Shown one piece after another: positions 1 through 9,965 of a stretch of DNA of 64,000 bases. The stretch is from the NCBI RefSeq assembly GCF_014879935.1, contig NZ_JACSRD010000123.1, positions 62,001 through 126,000 on the forward strand, read 5' to 3'. Positions within the stretch are counted from its first letter, which is position 1; every line of letters begins with the position of its first letter. The position numbers and the translations under genes are program-made. The notes below the pieces were generated by a model. That model did no database searches. It was given only the letters and a program-made list of their open reading frames with translations, and was not told the DNA's origin. Source of the DNA: Prosthecobacter sp. (GTDB lineage: Bacteria; Verrucomicrobiota; Verrucomicrobiia; Verrucomicrobiales; Verrucomicrobiaceae).

Positions 1-3000
1 AGATCAGCCGACGATTCAAGCTGGAAGGTCACGCCAGCGATGCCGGACGACTGCACCAGATGGGCATCGACACGACCGGCGCTGTTGGCGGTCAGCCACC
101 AGCCGCCATCAAAGCGATCACCTGCCCCGAGCACCTGCTCGATGAGATCACTGACGCCATCTCCATCGAAATCGACGTCGATGAGAGCCTTGTCCGCGAC
201 CGAACCTTCCGCCGGAGCCGACGACAGCACGTTTGTCGCCGTGAACGAGCCTGCGGGAACCGCCGCAGCCTGCACGATCTGCACGTTGTCAAACGTGGCC
301 GTGGCGAGATCAAAGGGCGACGACGACGTGACCGCGAGGCCCATGTAAACCGAATTGGCGAGGCCGGAGATCGTCACCGTGTCGATCAAAGTCCACGCGT
401 TGCCATTGGCCGAGGTGTAGGCGGTGATCGAATCGCCGCTGCGCACGAGTCGCACCCAGTTGTTCGGCGGCGTGCTCACCGCCGGTCCGCCGGCGTAGTT
501 CGTGGCTGCATTGGCGGTGGCACGCCAGACCAGGCCGAAACCGTTGTTCTCACCGGCCGGGGTGGTGAAGACCGTCGCGTGACGTGCGCCTCCTGCGAGT
601 GTCTCACGAATCATCACGCCCGTTTTGGCCCACGGATTGGTGTTGGTCTGGCTGGTGACACGCGCGCGGATTTCGCCATCGCCTGTGAGCTGCATGTGGG
701 CAAAGCGGAAGCCGTCGGCACTGAAAAAGATGTCATCACCGGAGCCTTGGAGCGTGTAAACGCCCGACGCGCTGTTGAAGGCCATGCTGCCTGCGACCTG
801 CACGGTGCCGACGTCCTGCGACTGCAGCGTGACCGTCGCCGGTGGTGCGTAAGTGACCGAAACTGTGTTCGAGGCCGTGCTGCCGACCGCGCCCGCGTTT
901 TGGGCCGCACTGGCAGGAAGCTGGATCGTGACGGCACCGGCGACGGTGGGCGTGATGGTGACCCCGTAGCTCGTGCCGGAGCCGGTCACATTCGAGGCAG
1001 CGCCGTTCGTCACGACAAAATCACTGGCGGTCAAGCCGGTCACCGACTGGCTGAACTGCGCCTGCACGGTGAACGCGCCGGTTTCAATGGCCGAAGCGGC
1101 GCTGAGCGTCACGGAAGGTGCCACGACGGCCTGCGAGCCGACAATTTGAACGTTGTCGAAGGTCGAAGTCGCCAGCGCCGCGGGTGAAGACGCGGTAACA
1201 GCCAGTCCGACATACACGGTGCCGGGCAAACCGCTGAGTGTGGCCGTGCCGACGAGCGTCCAGGCGCTGCCGTTGGCGGAGGCGTAGGCATTGATGGCAG
1301 TGCCTGAGCGGACGAGGCGCACCCAGTTGTTCGGCGCGGCGTTCAAAGCCGGTCCAGGAGCATAACTGGTGGCAGTATTGACCGTGGGACGCCAGACCAT
1401 GCCGAAGCCGTTGTTCTCGCCCGCCGGCGTGGTGAACATCATCGCGTGGCGAGCGCCAGCGGTGAGTGATTCACGGATCATCACGCCCGTTTTGGCCCAC
1501 GGATTGGTGTTCGACTGGCTGGTGATGCGTGCGCGGATTTCGCCGTCCCCGGTGAGTTGGGTGAGGGCGAACTGGAAGCCGTCGGTCGTGGAGAAAATGT
1601 CGCTGCCGGAACCTTTGACCGTGTAAACGCCGCCGCTGAAAACGGTGCTGCCCGCGACCAGTGGAGCGCCGACATCCTGCCCCACCAGCGAAACCGCCAC
1701 GGGGGGCGTGTAAGTGACTGAAACCGTGTTGGAAGCCAAGCTGGCCGTGTTGGCGGCATTTTGCGCCGCCGCCGCAGGCAAACTGGCGGTGACGAGGCCT
1801 GGACTGACCGGCGTGAGAGTCACGCTGTAGCTGGTGCCGCTGCCGGTGAGATTGCTGGCGGTGGCATTGGTCAAAACGAAGTCGCTCGCGGTCAATCCGG
1901 TCACGGACTGGCTGAACTGCGCCTGAATCGTGAACGGGCCGGTTTCGATCGCTGACGCCGCCGTCAGAGAGACCGTCGGAGCCACCACGGCCTGCGTTCC
2001 GATGACCTGCACGTTGTCGAACTCGGCGGCTGTTGTCACAAAGCTGTCCGCAGCCGTCGCGGCGAGCCCCACATACAGTTGGGAGGTCAATCCGGTGAGG
2101 GTGACGCTGTCCACCAGCGTCCACGTGCTGCCGTTCGCGGATGCATAGCCGGTCAGGACATTGCCTTGACGCACGAGACGCACCCAGTTGTTGGGAACCG
2201 CGTTCAGCGCCGGTCCGGCAGCGTAACTCGTGGCCGAATTCGCCACCAGACGAGACACAAGGCCGAATCCATTGCCTGCTGCGGGCGGCGTGATGAACAT
2301 CGTGGCGTGCCGGGAACCCGCCGCGAGCGACTCGCGCATCATCACACCGGCCTTGGCCCATGGATTGGTGTTGCCAAAGCTGCGCACGCGGGCGCGCACT
2401 TCACCATCGCCATTGAGCACGACCTGCACAAAGCGGAAGCCATCCTGCGTGAAGTAAATGTCCTGGCCGGAGGCGTTGACCGTGTAGATCCCCGTTCCAG
2501 CGTCGAAACTGGTCGATCCGGCGACGAAGCCGGTGCCCACATCCTGGCTCACAAACGCAGGCGCGTTGTTCGGAGCGGTGTAGGAGCGTGAAAGCCCATT
2601 GGACACGAGATTCGTCACGCCAGCGGCATCCTGCGCACCGCCCGCAGGCACGGAAATCGTCACATTGGCCGTCGGTGTGACAGTGAACGTGTAGGTGGTG
2701 CCTGAACCGCTGAACGCGCTCGCCGTTCCGCCGCTGACAGTAATGTCCGCCAGCGCAAAGCCGGTCACGGCATGGCTGAAGGTGGCCGTGACGACAAATG
2801 GATCGCTCACGCTGGCAGGTGCGGTGGTCGTGAGTTCCACCGTGACAGGCAGCGGTGCGGAAGCGGGCGCGTTGTCGATCTGTTCCAAATAGGCGACGAG
2901 GTTGGCGAGATCCGTGGCATTCAGCGTCACGCCCTGATGGGCGGTGACCGCATCGGCAAGCGTGGAGGCGGAGCCATCGTGCAGATACGGCGCGGTGGCC

Positions 3001-6000
3001 CACACACCACGCAAAGTGGGCACATCGAAGCCCGTGAGCGTGCCATTGAGGCGCTTGCCACTGGTGGGCTGTTTGATCGTGCCGACATCGCGGAAGACGT
3101 TCAACGCGCTGTTGGTGAACGATGTGCCGCCGTGACAGGCCGCGCAGTTTTGCTGTCGGAAGACGCGCTCGCCCGCGACGGCGGCTGCGGAGGCCGAGCC
3201 ATCGCTGTTGCGGTGCGGGCTGTTTGATTCGGTGGTGAGGGAGGTGACGTAAGCCGCGAGCGCGTCGAGATCACTGCTCACACCCGTTTTGGGATCGCCA
3301 AGAGGCTGGTTGCGCGTGCCCGTGTTGAACTGGGCGTCGCTCATCAGGCCCGTTCCGCCCGAGAAGGCGCGGATCTGGCCTTCGAAGTCGTGAACCTCGT
3401 CAAAATTGCCCGTCCAATGGAGCGCCCCATGAGCACCGTGGCCGCGAAGCGTGATGGTGTTGCGCAGGCCTTCCCCCACGCCGGTGAAATCCCACGTGCG
3501 GCCGTCGTGGCCGCCGTCATTGTGGCAGGAGGCGCAGGAAATGTACTCCTGCAGGGCCAGCCGTGAATCAGCGGCGTCGTAGAAGAACTGTTTTCCGCGC
3601 AACACGGCGGCGCTGAGTTTTTCGACATTGATCGCGTTCACGACGCCGAGTGTCAGCGGCGCGGCGCTGCCGCCCTGAACCAGACTGCTGACGTCATGCA
3701 CGCTCACCGTACGGGCCATGAAGTTGTGGACGAACAACGTGCGGCCGTCCGGCGAGATGGCGAGGCCCTGCGGGGCGAGCCCGGCATCAAACCGCGTGAT
3801 GACCGTCTTGTTCCAGGCATCGACGACAGCCACGGCGCGGCTGCTTTCGAGCGCCACGAAAACACAGATGCCCCATGGGTCGAAGATCGCGGCGCTGGGC
3901 ATGCCGGAGTTGTCGAAATCGACACGTCCCGCGTAATCCTCGGCCTGCGTGGTCAGATTGATGCGGCTGGCGATGGCGCGAAGCGATTGATCATGATTGA
4001 GGCCGACGCCGTTGCGCAACGTGCCGCGTTTGATGTTGTCCTGTTTTGACGGCACCCAGGCGGAGAGACCATCGGGAGACAGGGCCGTGGCGCCGAGGTA
4101 GTTTGGCAGGCCGTGCGCGGAGCTGGGTGAATCGTCCTTCTCGCTGTGCTGGAGCAGAATCGTGCGCTCGAGCGCCAGCGTCGATGCGGTGACGACGAGA
4201 ACCTCGCCACCACGGCCCGTGGTGACCGGCGAGGCGGTGTTTTCGCCAGGAACCGGCGGCGTGATGAAGCGGCTGACATAAACACGCGCTCCATCGGCGC
4301 TGACGGACACGTGACGTGCCTGGCGTCCGGCATTCAAGCTGCCGATCTGCGCTCCCGTGCTCGGATTCAGTTTCAAAAGCTGCCCGCTGCCCTCCAGCGC
4401 CACATAAGCCGCCGTGCCATTCGGATCGAAGGCGATGCCAAACGGCCGCGAACCGCGTGGAAGGGCCAGAGTGGAGGCCACAGCGTAGGTGCTGCCGTTC
4501 AAAATCGAGATCGTGGCGCTTTCCGCATTCGTGACCCACACCCGACCATCCGGCGCGAGCGCAAGACTGCGGGGCGCGAGGCCGACACTGGTCTCCGCGA
4601 GCTTCGCACGCGTGACGGCATCGATCACGGTGACGCTGTCGGTGTCTGGATTGACCAGCCACACGCGGTCATTGCCTGTGGCACGGTCTTCAAACACGAT
4701 GCTGGAGGAAACCGACGGCTTTTTCGTGGTGAGCGGCGCAAACACGGCCTGGAAAAAGGTGCTGGTGACGACCAAGCCCGTGTCATCGGTGGCTGTGATG
4801 ACGACCGTGTAGCGGCCTGGGCTGACGAAGGTGTGATTGATCGTGGCGCTGCTGCTGTAGGCGGTTTCAGGCGTGCCATCGCCAAAGTTCCACTTGAAGC
4901 GTGGATTGGCGCCGCCCGTGCTCGAAGCGGTGAGGGCGATGGAAGCGCCGGAGGCTCCTGGCGCCGATAGCGGCGGCTGCACGACGAGGTTGGCATTGAT
5001 CGTCCAGTTGAAGGAAACACTGACCGGGCTGGTGTTGCCATCACTCACCGTCACAACCACGGGAAAGGTGCCTGCCACGGTGGGCGTGCCATTGATGATG
5101 CCGCTGCCGGGATTGATCGCGAGACCTGTGGGCAGTCCCGTGGCGCTGAATGCCAGCGTGTCGTCATTGATGTCACTGGCCTGAATGGCGAGCGAAGCAG
5201 CCTGATTGATGACACCGCTGCGCGATCCGGGATTCGTCACGACGGGAGGTGTGGGGGGCGCAAAGGCGTTCACATTGATCTCCCAGGCGAGCACCTCGTG
5301 CGTGTTCGTGGAGCCGCCTGTGGCACCGGTGAAGCCGATCCAGGCGCTGGGGCCGGTCAAATTGGCCAGCTTCAGCGCTGTCTGGGTGAGCAGTGGCGTC
5401 GCCGGCTTTGTGGTGCTCACGCCTTGCACCAGATACACGCGCAGAGTGTCTGCCGGGCCATCGTAATCGACCCACAAGGTGTGGCTGGCTCCATTCTCGA
5501 GGTCAAACGGTGCCGTCGCGGTGCCGAGGTGGGGTGAAACGACACCATTGCTCAACACGCCGATGTGGTTCGCGTTCGGATCGGTGCCACCTGCATAGGT
5601 GTCGAGCTCAATCGCGAGGCTCTTTTGAATGCCTTCATACGCCAGACCACCGCCAGCGGCCCCGAGTGCGGTTGCGGCGCTGCCTTGCACCACGAATGTC
5701 ATGCCATCCGCACCGTCGCCCGTGCCATTCATGCGGAAAACAAAGCGGCTGGTGAATGAGGTGCCTTCGGAGACAGGAACCGGATCACTCAGAAACGCGG
5801 AACCGGCCTGAGTGCCCGCGTTTGGCGTCAAAACGAGCACTCCGCCCGTCATCGCGGCATTGCCATTGATCTGCCAGCCGGTGGTGAAGGTGAAGCTCGT
5901 GAATTGGCGGCTCACATTCGGCGGGGTGACGGTCCATGTGAAGGTGGCGCCCGCGCTGGTGATGCCATCGGTCACGGTGACACGTGCGTTGCTGAAGGTG

Positions 6001-7835
6001 CCCGTGCTCGTCGGCGTGCCGCTGATGACCCCGGTGGATGGATGAATCACGAGGCCGGTGGGAAGCCCCGTGGCACTGTAGGTCAGCGCTCCATTGCCGG
6101 GTGCCGTGCCGTAAACAGCCAGCGTTGTGGGCGCGTTCACGGCGCTGACCTGGCTGCCCGGATTGACCACGGAGACCGACGTCGTGGGATCGACCTGAAC
6201 GACCGCAGCGACGGAGTGCGCCCCGTTTGCGCCGATGGCAAAGAGCATCCAGTAGCCCGGCGTCATCACGCTGAGGTTCGAATGACCCGTCACGCTGTAA
6301 ACGCCGGGAGACGCCTCGGTGAACGGCAGGCTGAGGTAGCGCAGGTCCGTGTTCATCGCGTGGGTCTGCGACGACATCTTGATGAAGCTGAACCTAGTGA
6401 CGCCGGGCGTGGCCTGAACGGCAAACGTCGTGCCCACGCCGATGTAGGACGGCGCCTGCGTGATGACAGGACGCGTGGCGAGGCTGCCATCCAGATTGTA
6501 AAGCGTGGGCGGCGTGAAGACCTGCGCGTCGCGATGGTCGGCGCTGTTGCCGCCCAGACCGCCTCCGCCTGACCACACACGACCATCCGGCAGCAGCAGC
6601 GCCACGGAGTGGTAATTGCGCGGCACGCTCATCGGTGCGAGCTGGCGCCACTGGCGTGTGGCGGGATTCCAGATCTCCGGTGTGAGGACGGACCCCGTGT
6701 CATTGAATTTCAGACCGGAGGTGTTGCCACCGATCACCATCACCTCGCCATTGGGCAGGATGACCGAGTTCGCAAACTGGCGTGCGAAACTCATGGAGGG
6801 GGCGCTTTGCACCACCGGAGTGCCCGTGCGGATGTCGATGGTGAAGGCGGCAGTCGAACTGGTGCCGGTGGAGCTGTCGCTGGGGTTTGGATTGGTGTTT
6901 GTGGAGCCGCCTGCGACCAGGATGCGCCCCTCGTCATACACGGCGAAGCAGCCTTCCTTCGGATACAAGGTGCCGGGGACATTCACGCCGCTGTAAGTCA
7001 GGGTGCCCGTGCCGGTGGTCGTGACCCAGTTCATCTGGCGTGTCGGACCGCCGTGAAACAGGCGGCCATCCGGCGCCACCACGACCAGCGGGTGCCATCG
7101 GGTCACATAACCAGGCTGGCCGACCACCGTGGACCAGTTGATGCCGCTCAGGCGGGACCAGCCGCCAGCGGAGGTCCAGCGCTCGGCCGTGTTCGTGCCG
7201 CCGTCACCCGTGACGGTGAAAATGCTGCCGTCGGTGAGGGCCACGCTCGTGTTGTACCAGCGGCCATCGTTCATGTTTGGCACCGCCACCCATTGGCTCG
7301 TGCGCCAGTCGAACAAGCTGCTCAATCGGGTCGTGTTTCGCCCGCCATTGATCATCACCCGCCCGTCTGGCAGCATCGCCGTGCCGCCGCAGAACATGTC
7401 GTGACGCGTGTTGTTGATCTCGGTGAAAACGCCTGTGGCCGGATTCCACACCGCCGCATAGGTGAACTCGGGTCCTACCGGGAACGTGGTGCGCTGGTTC
7501 GAGGCAAAGGTCAGCAGACGACCGTCTGGAAGCGTCGCCGCAGTGACGGGAATGTGTGGCGTCCAGGAGATGATGTTTCCCCATTCACCCAACGAAATGC
7601 GGGCGGTCGCCACGGTGGCCGCAGGGGCCATGATGGGAAAAGCCGGGGCCAAAATCTGTGCTTCCGCTGCCAGTTGGTCGGAAAGGCCGTGATCGTCTTC
7701 GCCAGCATGAGCCAACCCACCCAGTCCCAACATCGCGATCAGGCCAAACGATCCCAAGAGGCGGCGGTCCTTGAATGAGCCTGTCTGGACGCTGTTGAGG
7801 GCAGTTCTGGGAATCTTCACAAGGTCGAGTCGCAT
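1..7835 (-). CDS. Giant secreted multidomain protein: copper radical oxidase + lectin + propeller + cytochrome c (C-terminus beyond window)
   Basis: The reading frame is open from the ATG at 7835 to the window edge (2,611 codons, no stop seen). A long signal peptide ends near residue 44 (AHA). Residues ~70-545 resemble galactose/glyoxal oxidase plus its C-terminal early-set domain. All copper-radical residues can be placed: Cys149 (HDMFCGG), Tyr194 (GRWYNTS), Tyr408-His409 (NYHSV) and His492 (THAMNTD). Then follow an Ig-like domain (~551-645), an L-type lectin-like domain (~645-855), a second Ig-like domain, a PKD domain (~948-1028), a YVTN-type propeller (~1038-1385) and a cytochrome c peroxidase-like module with heme motifs CASCH (1434-1438) and CAACH (1564-1568). 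Three Ig plus LamG/DUF1349-like repeats end the visible part. It is probably exported and oxidises sugars or aldehydes, making H2O2 that the heme module could use; that link is inference. Confidence 0.85.
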   Translation of the reverse strand, partial: MRLDLVKIPRTALNSVQTGSFKDRRLLGSFGLIAMLGLGGLAHAGEDDHGLSDQLAAEAQILAPAFPIMAPAATVATARISLGEWGNIISWTPHIPVTAATLPDGRLLTFASNQRTTFPVGPEFTYAAVWNPATGVFTEINNTRHDMFCGGTAMLPDGRVMINGGRNTTRLSSLFDWRTSQWVAVPNMNDGRWYNTSVALTDGSIFTVTGDGGTNTAERWTSAGGWSRLSGINWSTVVGQPGYVTRWHPLVVVAPDGRLFHGGPTRQMNWVTTTGTGTLTYSGVNVPGTLYPKEGCFAVYDEGRILVAGGSTNTNPNPSDSSTGTSSTAAFTIDIRTGTPVVQSAPSMSFARQFANSVILPNGEVMVIGGNTSGLKFNDTGSVLTPEIWNPATRQWRQLAPMSVPRNYHSVALLLPDGRVWSGGGGLGGNSADHRDAQVFTPPTLYNLDGSLATRPVITQAPSYIGVGTTFAVQATPGVTRFSFIKMSSQTHAMNTDLRYLSLPFTEASPGVYSVTGHSNLSVMTPGYWMLFAIGANGAHSVAAVVQVDPTTSVSVVNPGSQVSAVNAPTTLAVYGTAPGNGALTYSATGLPTGLVIHPSTGVISGTPTSTGTFSNARVTVTDGITSAGATFTWTVTPPNVSRQFTSFTFTTGWQINGNAAMTGGVLVLTPNAGTQAGSAFLSDPVPVSEGTSFTSRFVFRMNGTGDGADGMTFVVQGSAATALGAAGGGLAYEGIQKSLAIELDTYAGGTDPNANHIGVLSNGVVSPHLGTATAPFDLENGASHTLWVDYDGPADTLRVYLVQGVSTTKPATPLLTQTALKLANLTGPSAWIGFTGATGGSTNTHEVLAWEINVNAFAPPTPPVVTNPGSRSGVINQAASLAIQASDINDDTLAFSATGLPTGLAINPGSGIINGTPTVAGTFPVVVTVSDGNTSPVSVSFNWTINANLVVQPPLSAPGASGASIALTASSTGGANPRFKWNFGDGTPETAYSSSATINHTFVSPGRYTVVITATDDTGLVVTSTFFQAVFAPLTTKKPSVSSSIVFEDRATGNDRVWLVNPDTDSVTVIDAVTRAKLAETSVGLAPRSLALAPDGRVWVTNAESATISILNGSTYAVASTLALPRGSRPFGIAFDPNGTAAYVALEGSGQLLKLNPSTGAQIGSLNAGRQARHVSVSADGARVYVSRFITPPVPGENTASPVTTGRGGEVLVVTASTLALERTILLQHSEKDDSPSSAHGLPNYLGATALSPDGLSAWVPSKQDNIKRGTLRNGVGLNHDQSLRAIASRINLTTQAEDYAGRVDFDNSGMPSAAIFDPWGICVFVALESSRAVAVVDAWNKTVITRFDAGLAPQGLAISPDGRTLFVHNFMARTVSVHDVSSLVQGGSAAPLTLGVVNAINVEKLSAAVLRGKQFFYDAADSRLALQEYISCASCHNDGGHDGRTWDFTGVGEGLRNTITLRGHGAHGALHWTGNFDEVHDFEGQIRAFSGGTGLMSDAQFNTGTRNQPLGDPKTGVSSDLDALAAYVTSLTTESNSPHRNSDGSASAAAVAGERVFRQQNCAACHGGTSFTNSALNVFRDVGTIKQPTSGKRLNGTLTGFDVPTLRGVWATAPYLHDGSASTLADAVTAHQGVTLNATDLANLVAYLEQIDNAPASAPLPVTVELTTTAPASVSDPFVVTATFSHAVTGFALADITVSGGTASAFSGSGTTYTFTVTPTANVTISVPAGGAQDAAGVTNLVSNGLSRSYTAPNNAPAFVSQDVGTGFVAGSTSFDAGTGIYTVNASGQDIYFTQDGFRFVQVVLNGDGEVRARVRSFGNTNPWAKAGVMMRESLAAGSRHATMFITPPAAGNGFGLVSRLVANSATSYAAGPALNAVPNNWVRLVRQGNVLTGYASANGSTWTLVDSVTLTGLTSQLYVGLAATAADSFVTTAAEFDNVQVIGTQAVVAPTVSLTAASAIETGPFTIQAQFSQSVTGLTASDFVLTNATASNLTGSGTSYSVTLTPVSPGLVTASLPAAAAQNAANTASLASNTVSVTYTPPVAVSLVGQDVGAPLVAGSTVFSGGVYTVKGSGSDIFSTTDGFQFALTQLTGDGEIRARITSQSNTNPWAKTGVMIRESLTAGARHAMMFTTPAGENNGFGMVWRPTVNTATSYAPGPALNAAPNNWVRLVRSGTAINAYASANGSAWTLVGTATLSGLPGTVYVGLAVTASSPAALATSTFDNVQIVGSQAVVAPSVTLSAASAIETGAFTVQAQFSQSVTGLTASDFVVTNGAASNVTGSGTSYGVTITPTVAGAVTIQLPASAAQNAGAVGSTASNTVSVTYAPPATVTLQSQDVGTVQVAGSMAFNSASGVYTLQGSGDDIFFSADGFRFAHMQLTGDGEIRARVTSQTNTNPWAKTGVMIRETLAGGARHATVFTTPAGENNGFGLVWRATANAATNYAGGPAVSTPPNNWVRLVRSGDSITAYTSANGNAWTLIDTVTISGLANSVYMGLAVTSSSPFDLATATFDNVQIVQAAAVPAGSFTATNVLSSAPAEGSVADKALIDVDFDGDGVSDLIEQVLGAGDRFDGGWWLTANSAGRVDAHLVQSSGIAGVTFQLESSAD
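270..2850 (-). repeat. Three tandem ~860-bp coding repeats
   Basis: Within the giant gene three units of about 285 residues follow one another. Each has an Ig-like stretch (for example SAIETGPFTIQAQFSQSVTG) and then a jelly-roll-like stretch with NPWAKTGVMIRE and FDNVQ motifs. Similarity is visible in the DNA itself: the segment near 655-780 matches those near 1522-1640 and 2378-2500. The two units nearer the C-terminus (270-1130 and 1135-1990) are closest to each other. They look like surface stalk or binding modules that could expand or contract by recombination. Confidence 0.75.
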
Positions 7836-8031
7836 AAATGCCGATAATTGCGGTCATTATGGTTTGGCGGAAGTAAGATTTATGTGAACTGCAATTTCTA
7901 GACAACCGTCCTCGCGTTCGGCGCGAGCGATCTTGGTTCGGCGGCATGCGGAATTCGCCCGCTGTGGTTCCGCCCGCCACTTGCCATCCCACGCATCCTC
8001 ATCCACTGAACAGGCCGCTTTCCCCACCCTC
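7836..8031. promoter_or_regulatory. Divergent intergenic region (giant gene / leuB)
   Basis: These 196 bases separate the start of the giant minus-strand gene from leuB and must carry promoters in both directions. The centre is AT-rich. On the minus strand a weak -35/-10-like pair can be drawn (TTGTCT, 17 bases, TAAATC, near 7880-7908). No operator palindrome was recognised. The leuB frame stays open upstream to 7933, but the encoded stretch does not look like LeuB. Confidence 0.3.
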
Positions 8032-9138
8032 ATGTCCCGCACGTTCAATCTCGCAGTCCTCCCCGGCGACGGCATCGGCCCTGAAGTCATGGCCGAGGCC
8101 CTTCGCGTCCTCGACACCGTCGCCAGCCGTTCCGGCCTCACGTTCCACTACCACCACGAACTCGTCGGTGGTGCCGCCATCGACGCCGTGGGCAAGGCGC
8201 TGCCCGAAAAAACCATCAAAACCTGCGAAGCCAGCGACGCCATCCTCTTCGGCTCCGTCGGCGGCCCGAAGTGGGAAAAGCTCCCGCCTAATGAGCAGCC
8301 CGAGCGCGGCGCTTTGCTGCCCATCCGCAAGCACTTCGGCCTCTTCGCCAATCTGCGCCCCGGCATCTGCTATCCCGCGCTCACCAGCTCCTCGCCCATC
8401 CGTCCCGACCTCGTCGAGGGCGGCTTCGACGTGCTCTGCGTGCGTGAATTGACCGGCGGCATGTACTTCGGCCAGCCGAAGAGCCGCACCACGCTGCCCG
8501 ATGGCGACATCGAGGTCATCGACACCATGGTTTACAAAAAGAGCGAGATCGTGCGCATCGCCCACGTCGCCTTCAAGGCCGCGCAGCTCCGCCGCAAGCA
8601 TGTGACGAGCGTGGACAAGGCCAACGTGCTCACCAACTCCGTGCTCTGGCGCGAGACGATGGTCGAAGTCGCCAAAGAATACCCGGACGTGACCCTCGCC
8701 CACCTCTACGTGGACAATGCCGCCATGCAGCTCATCAAAGCCCCGCGCAGCTTCGACGTCCTCGTCACCGAAAACCTCTTCGGCGACATCCTCAGCGATG
8801 AAATGGCCATGATCGCCGGCTCGCTCGGCATGCTCGCCAGCGCCAGCCTCGGCAAGCCGAAGGGCGACGGCCTCTACTTCGGCCTCTTCGAGCCCAGCGG
8901 CGGCACCGCCCCCGACATCGCCGGCATGGGCATCGCCAATCCCATCGCGCAGATCCTCTCCGCCGCGCTGCTGCTTCGTTTTGCCCTCGGCCTCGAAAAA
9001 GAAGCCGTGCAGATCGAATCCGCCGTCAAGAAGGTCATCGACCAAGGCCTCCGCACCGGCGACATCTTCAGCAACGCCCCCGGTACCCGAAAGGTGAACA
9101 CCAAGGAGATCGGCGACGCAGTCATCGCGGCGCTTTGA
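8032..9138 (+). CDS. leuB: 3-isopropylmalate dehydrogenase
   Basis: A 368-residue protein, the usual size for LeuB. It catalyses NAD-dependent oxidative decarboxylation of 3-isopropylmalate in leucine synthesis in the cytoplasm. The start [19 protein letters not shown], the GSVGGPKW segment, the [10 protein letters not shown] substrate loop and the [11 protein letters not shown] metal/NAD region are all typical of the family. The start at 8032 was chosen because family homology begins there; the frame is open upstream to a TTG at 7933, but that extension looks non-coding. The stop overlaps the start of the next gene (TGATG), so the HipA-like gene behind it is probably translationally coupled to leuB. 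Confidence 0.93.
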   Translation: MSRTFNLAVLPGDGIGPEVMAEALRVLDTVASRSGLTFHYHHELVGGAAIDAVGKALPEKTIKTCEASDAILFGSVGGPKWEKLPPNEQPERGALLPIRKHFGLFANLRPGICYPALTSSSPIRPDLVEGGFDVLCVRELTGGMYFGQPKSRTTLPDGDIEVIDTMVYKKSEIVRIAHVAFKAAQLRRKHVTSVDKANVLTNSVLWRETMVEVAKEYPDVTLAHLYVDNAAMQLIKAPRSFDVLVTENLFGDILSDEMAMIAGSLGMLASASLGKPKGDGLYFGLFEPSGGTAPDIAGMGIANPIAQILSAALLLRFALGLEKEAVQIESAVKKVIDQGLRTGDIFSNAPGTRKVNTKEIGDAVIAAL

Positions 9139-9965
9139 TGACCACAGACCATGCCATGAATCCGCACGTCACCATCACCGAAGTGCTGGGGCGTGCGGAG
9201 CAGGGCATGACACGGCCATTCATCTGTTCGGCAGATCATTGGGTGACCTGCTACGTCAAAGGAGCCCATGCAGGTCAGCGTTCGCTTTGCTGTGAGCTGT
9301 TGTCTGGCCGGCTGGCGGGTCTCCTCTTGCAGGGCCTGCCAATCAGCGTGCCGGCATTTGCGCTGGCAGAGGTTCCGCAAGGATTGATCGCTGGAAGCAC
9401 GCGCAAAGACATCAAGGAACTGGGCACGGGCACGGTGTTTGCGTCCATGCGGGTCGAGAGTGGTCAGGAGCTTTCGTGGACGTCCGCCCAAGGCTGGCCT
9501 GAGGAGACCATGGCTGCGCTGCTTCTTCTGGATCTATGGCTTCAGAATGAGGATCGGAGCCTTTCGCCGAAGGGAGGAAATCCCAACCTCATGGTGACGC
9601 AGATACCCTCTTTGCCGGATTCGGATGAAGAAGGAGCGCTTTGGAAGGACCAATCACGCCGGGAGATGCTGTGGGCTTATGATTTCAATCTGGCTTTCGA
9701 TGACGACTTCGATCGTGCGCGATTCTTTGATGCCCATGTGTTCGCAGGCCAGCTCAAACAATGGCCGCCTGGATTCAGAGCGAGGATGGAACCACGCTTG
9801 CGTGAAGCACTGAGCCTTTTGCCCGAGCTGTATGAAGAACTGCCGCTGGAGTGGCTCCATCTCGATGCAGATGAGAGTATGCCCGTGCAACTGGACAGGA
9901 AGCATGTAGAATCCGTCCTGAGCCTGCCGTTCACCGATCCAGACACGTTTTGGAAACTGCCATGA
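9138..9965 (+). CDS. HipA-like kinase domain protein (HipA_2 type)
   Basis: 275 residues. Family-like features are the early CYVKG segment, ELLSGRLAGLLLQGLPISVP (helical lobe), the catalytic-loop-like LWLQNEDRSLSP with NPNLM, and AYDFNLAF in place of the DxG metal segment. HipA_2 proteins are compact relatives of the HipA serine kinase and are commonly paired with DUF3037 proteins, as here. The ATG at 9138 overlaps the leuB stop; an internal ATG at 9156 is an alternative. Its own stop overlaps the DUF3037 start (ATGA). A kinase role in a toxin, persistence or defence pair is inferred from the family. Confidence 0.75.
   Translation: MTTDHAMNPHVTITEVLGRAEQGMTRPFICSADHWVTCYVKGAHAGQRSLCCELLSGRLAGLLLQGLPISVPAFALAEVPQGLIAGSTRKDIKELGTGTVFASMRVESGQELSWTSAQGWPEETMAALLLLDLWLQNEDRSLSPKGGNPNLMVTQIPSLPDSDEEGALWKDQSRREMLWAYDFNLAFDDDFDRARFFDAHVFAGQLKQWPPGFRARMEPRLREALSLLPELYEELPLEWLHLDADESMPVQLDRKHVESVLSLPFTDPDTFWKLP

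Noticed and set aside
60-1187. Long plus-strand open frame opposite the giant gene (375 codons)
   Set aside because: It is rich in Arg/Gly/His/Ala and has no domain; it is antisense to clearly coding, repeat-bearing sequence.
6609-7778. Plus-strand open frame of 389 codons
   Set aside because: Antisense to the galactose-oxidase domain, whose catalytic residues are intact; a high-GC shadow frame.
7999-9045. Minus-strand open frame of 348 codons across leuB
   Set aside because: Low-complexity Gly/Ala/Glu/His product antisense to a textbook leuB.
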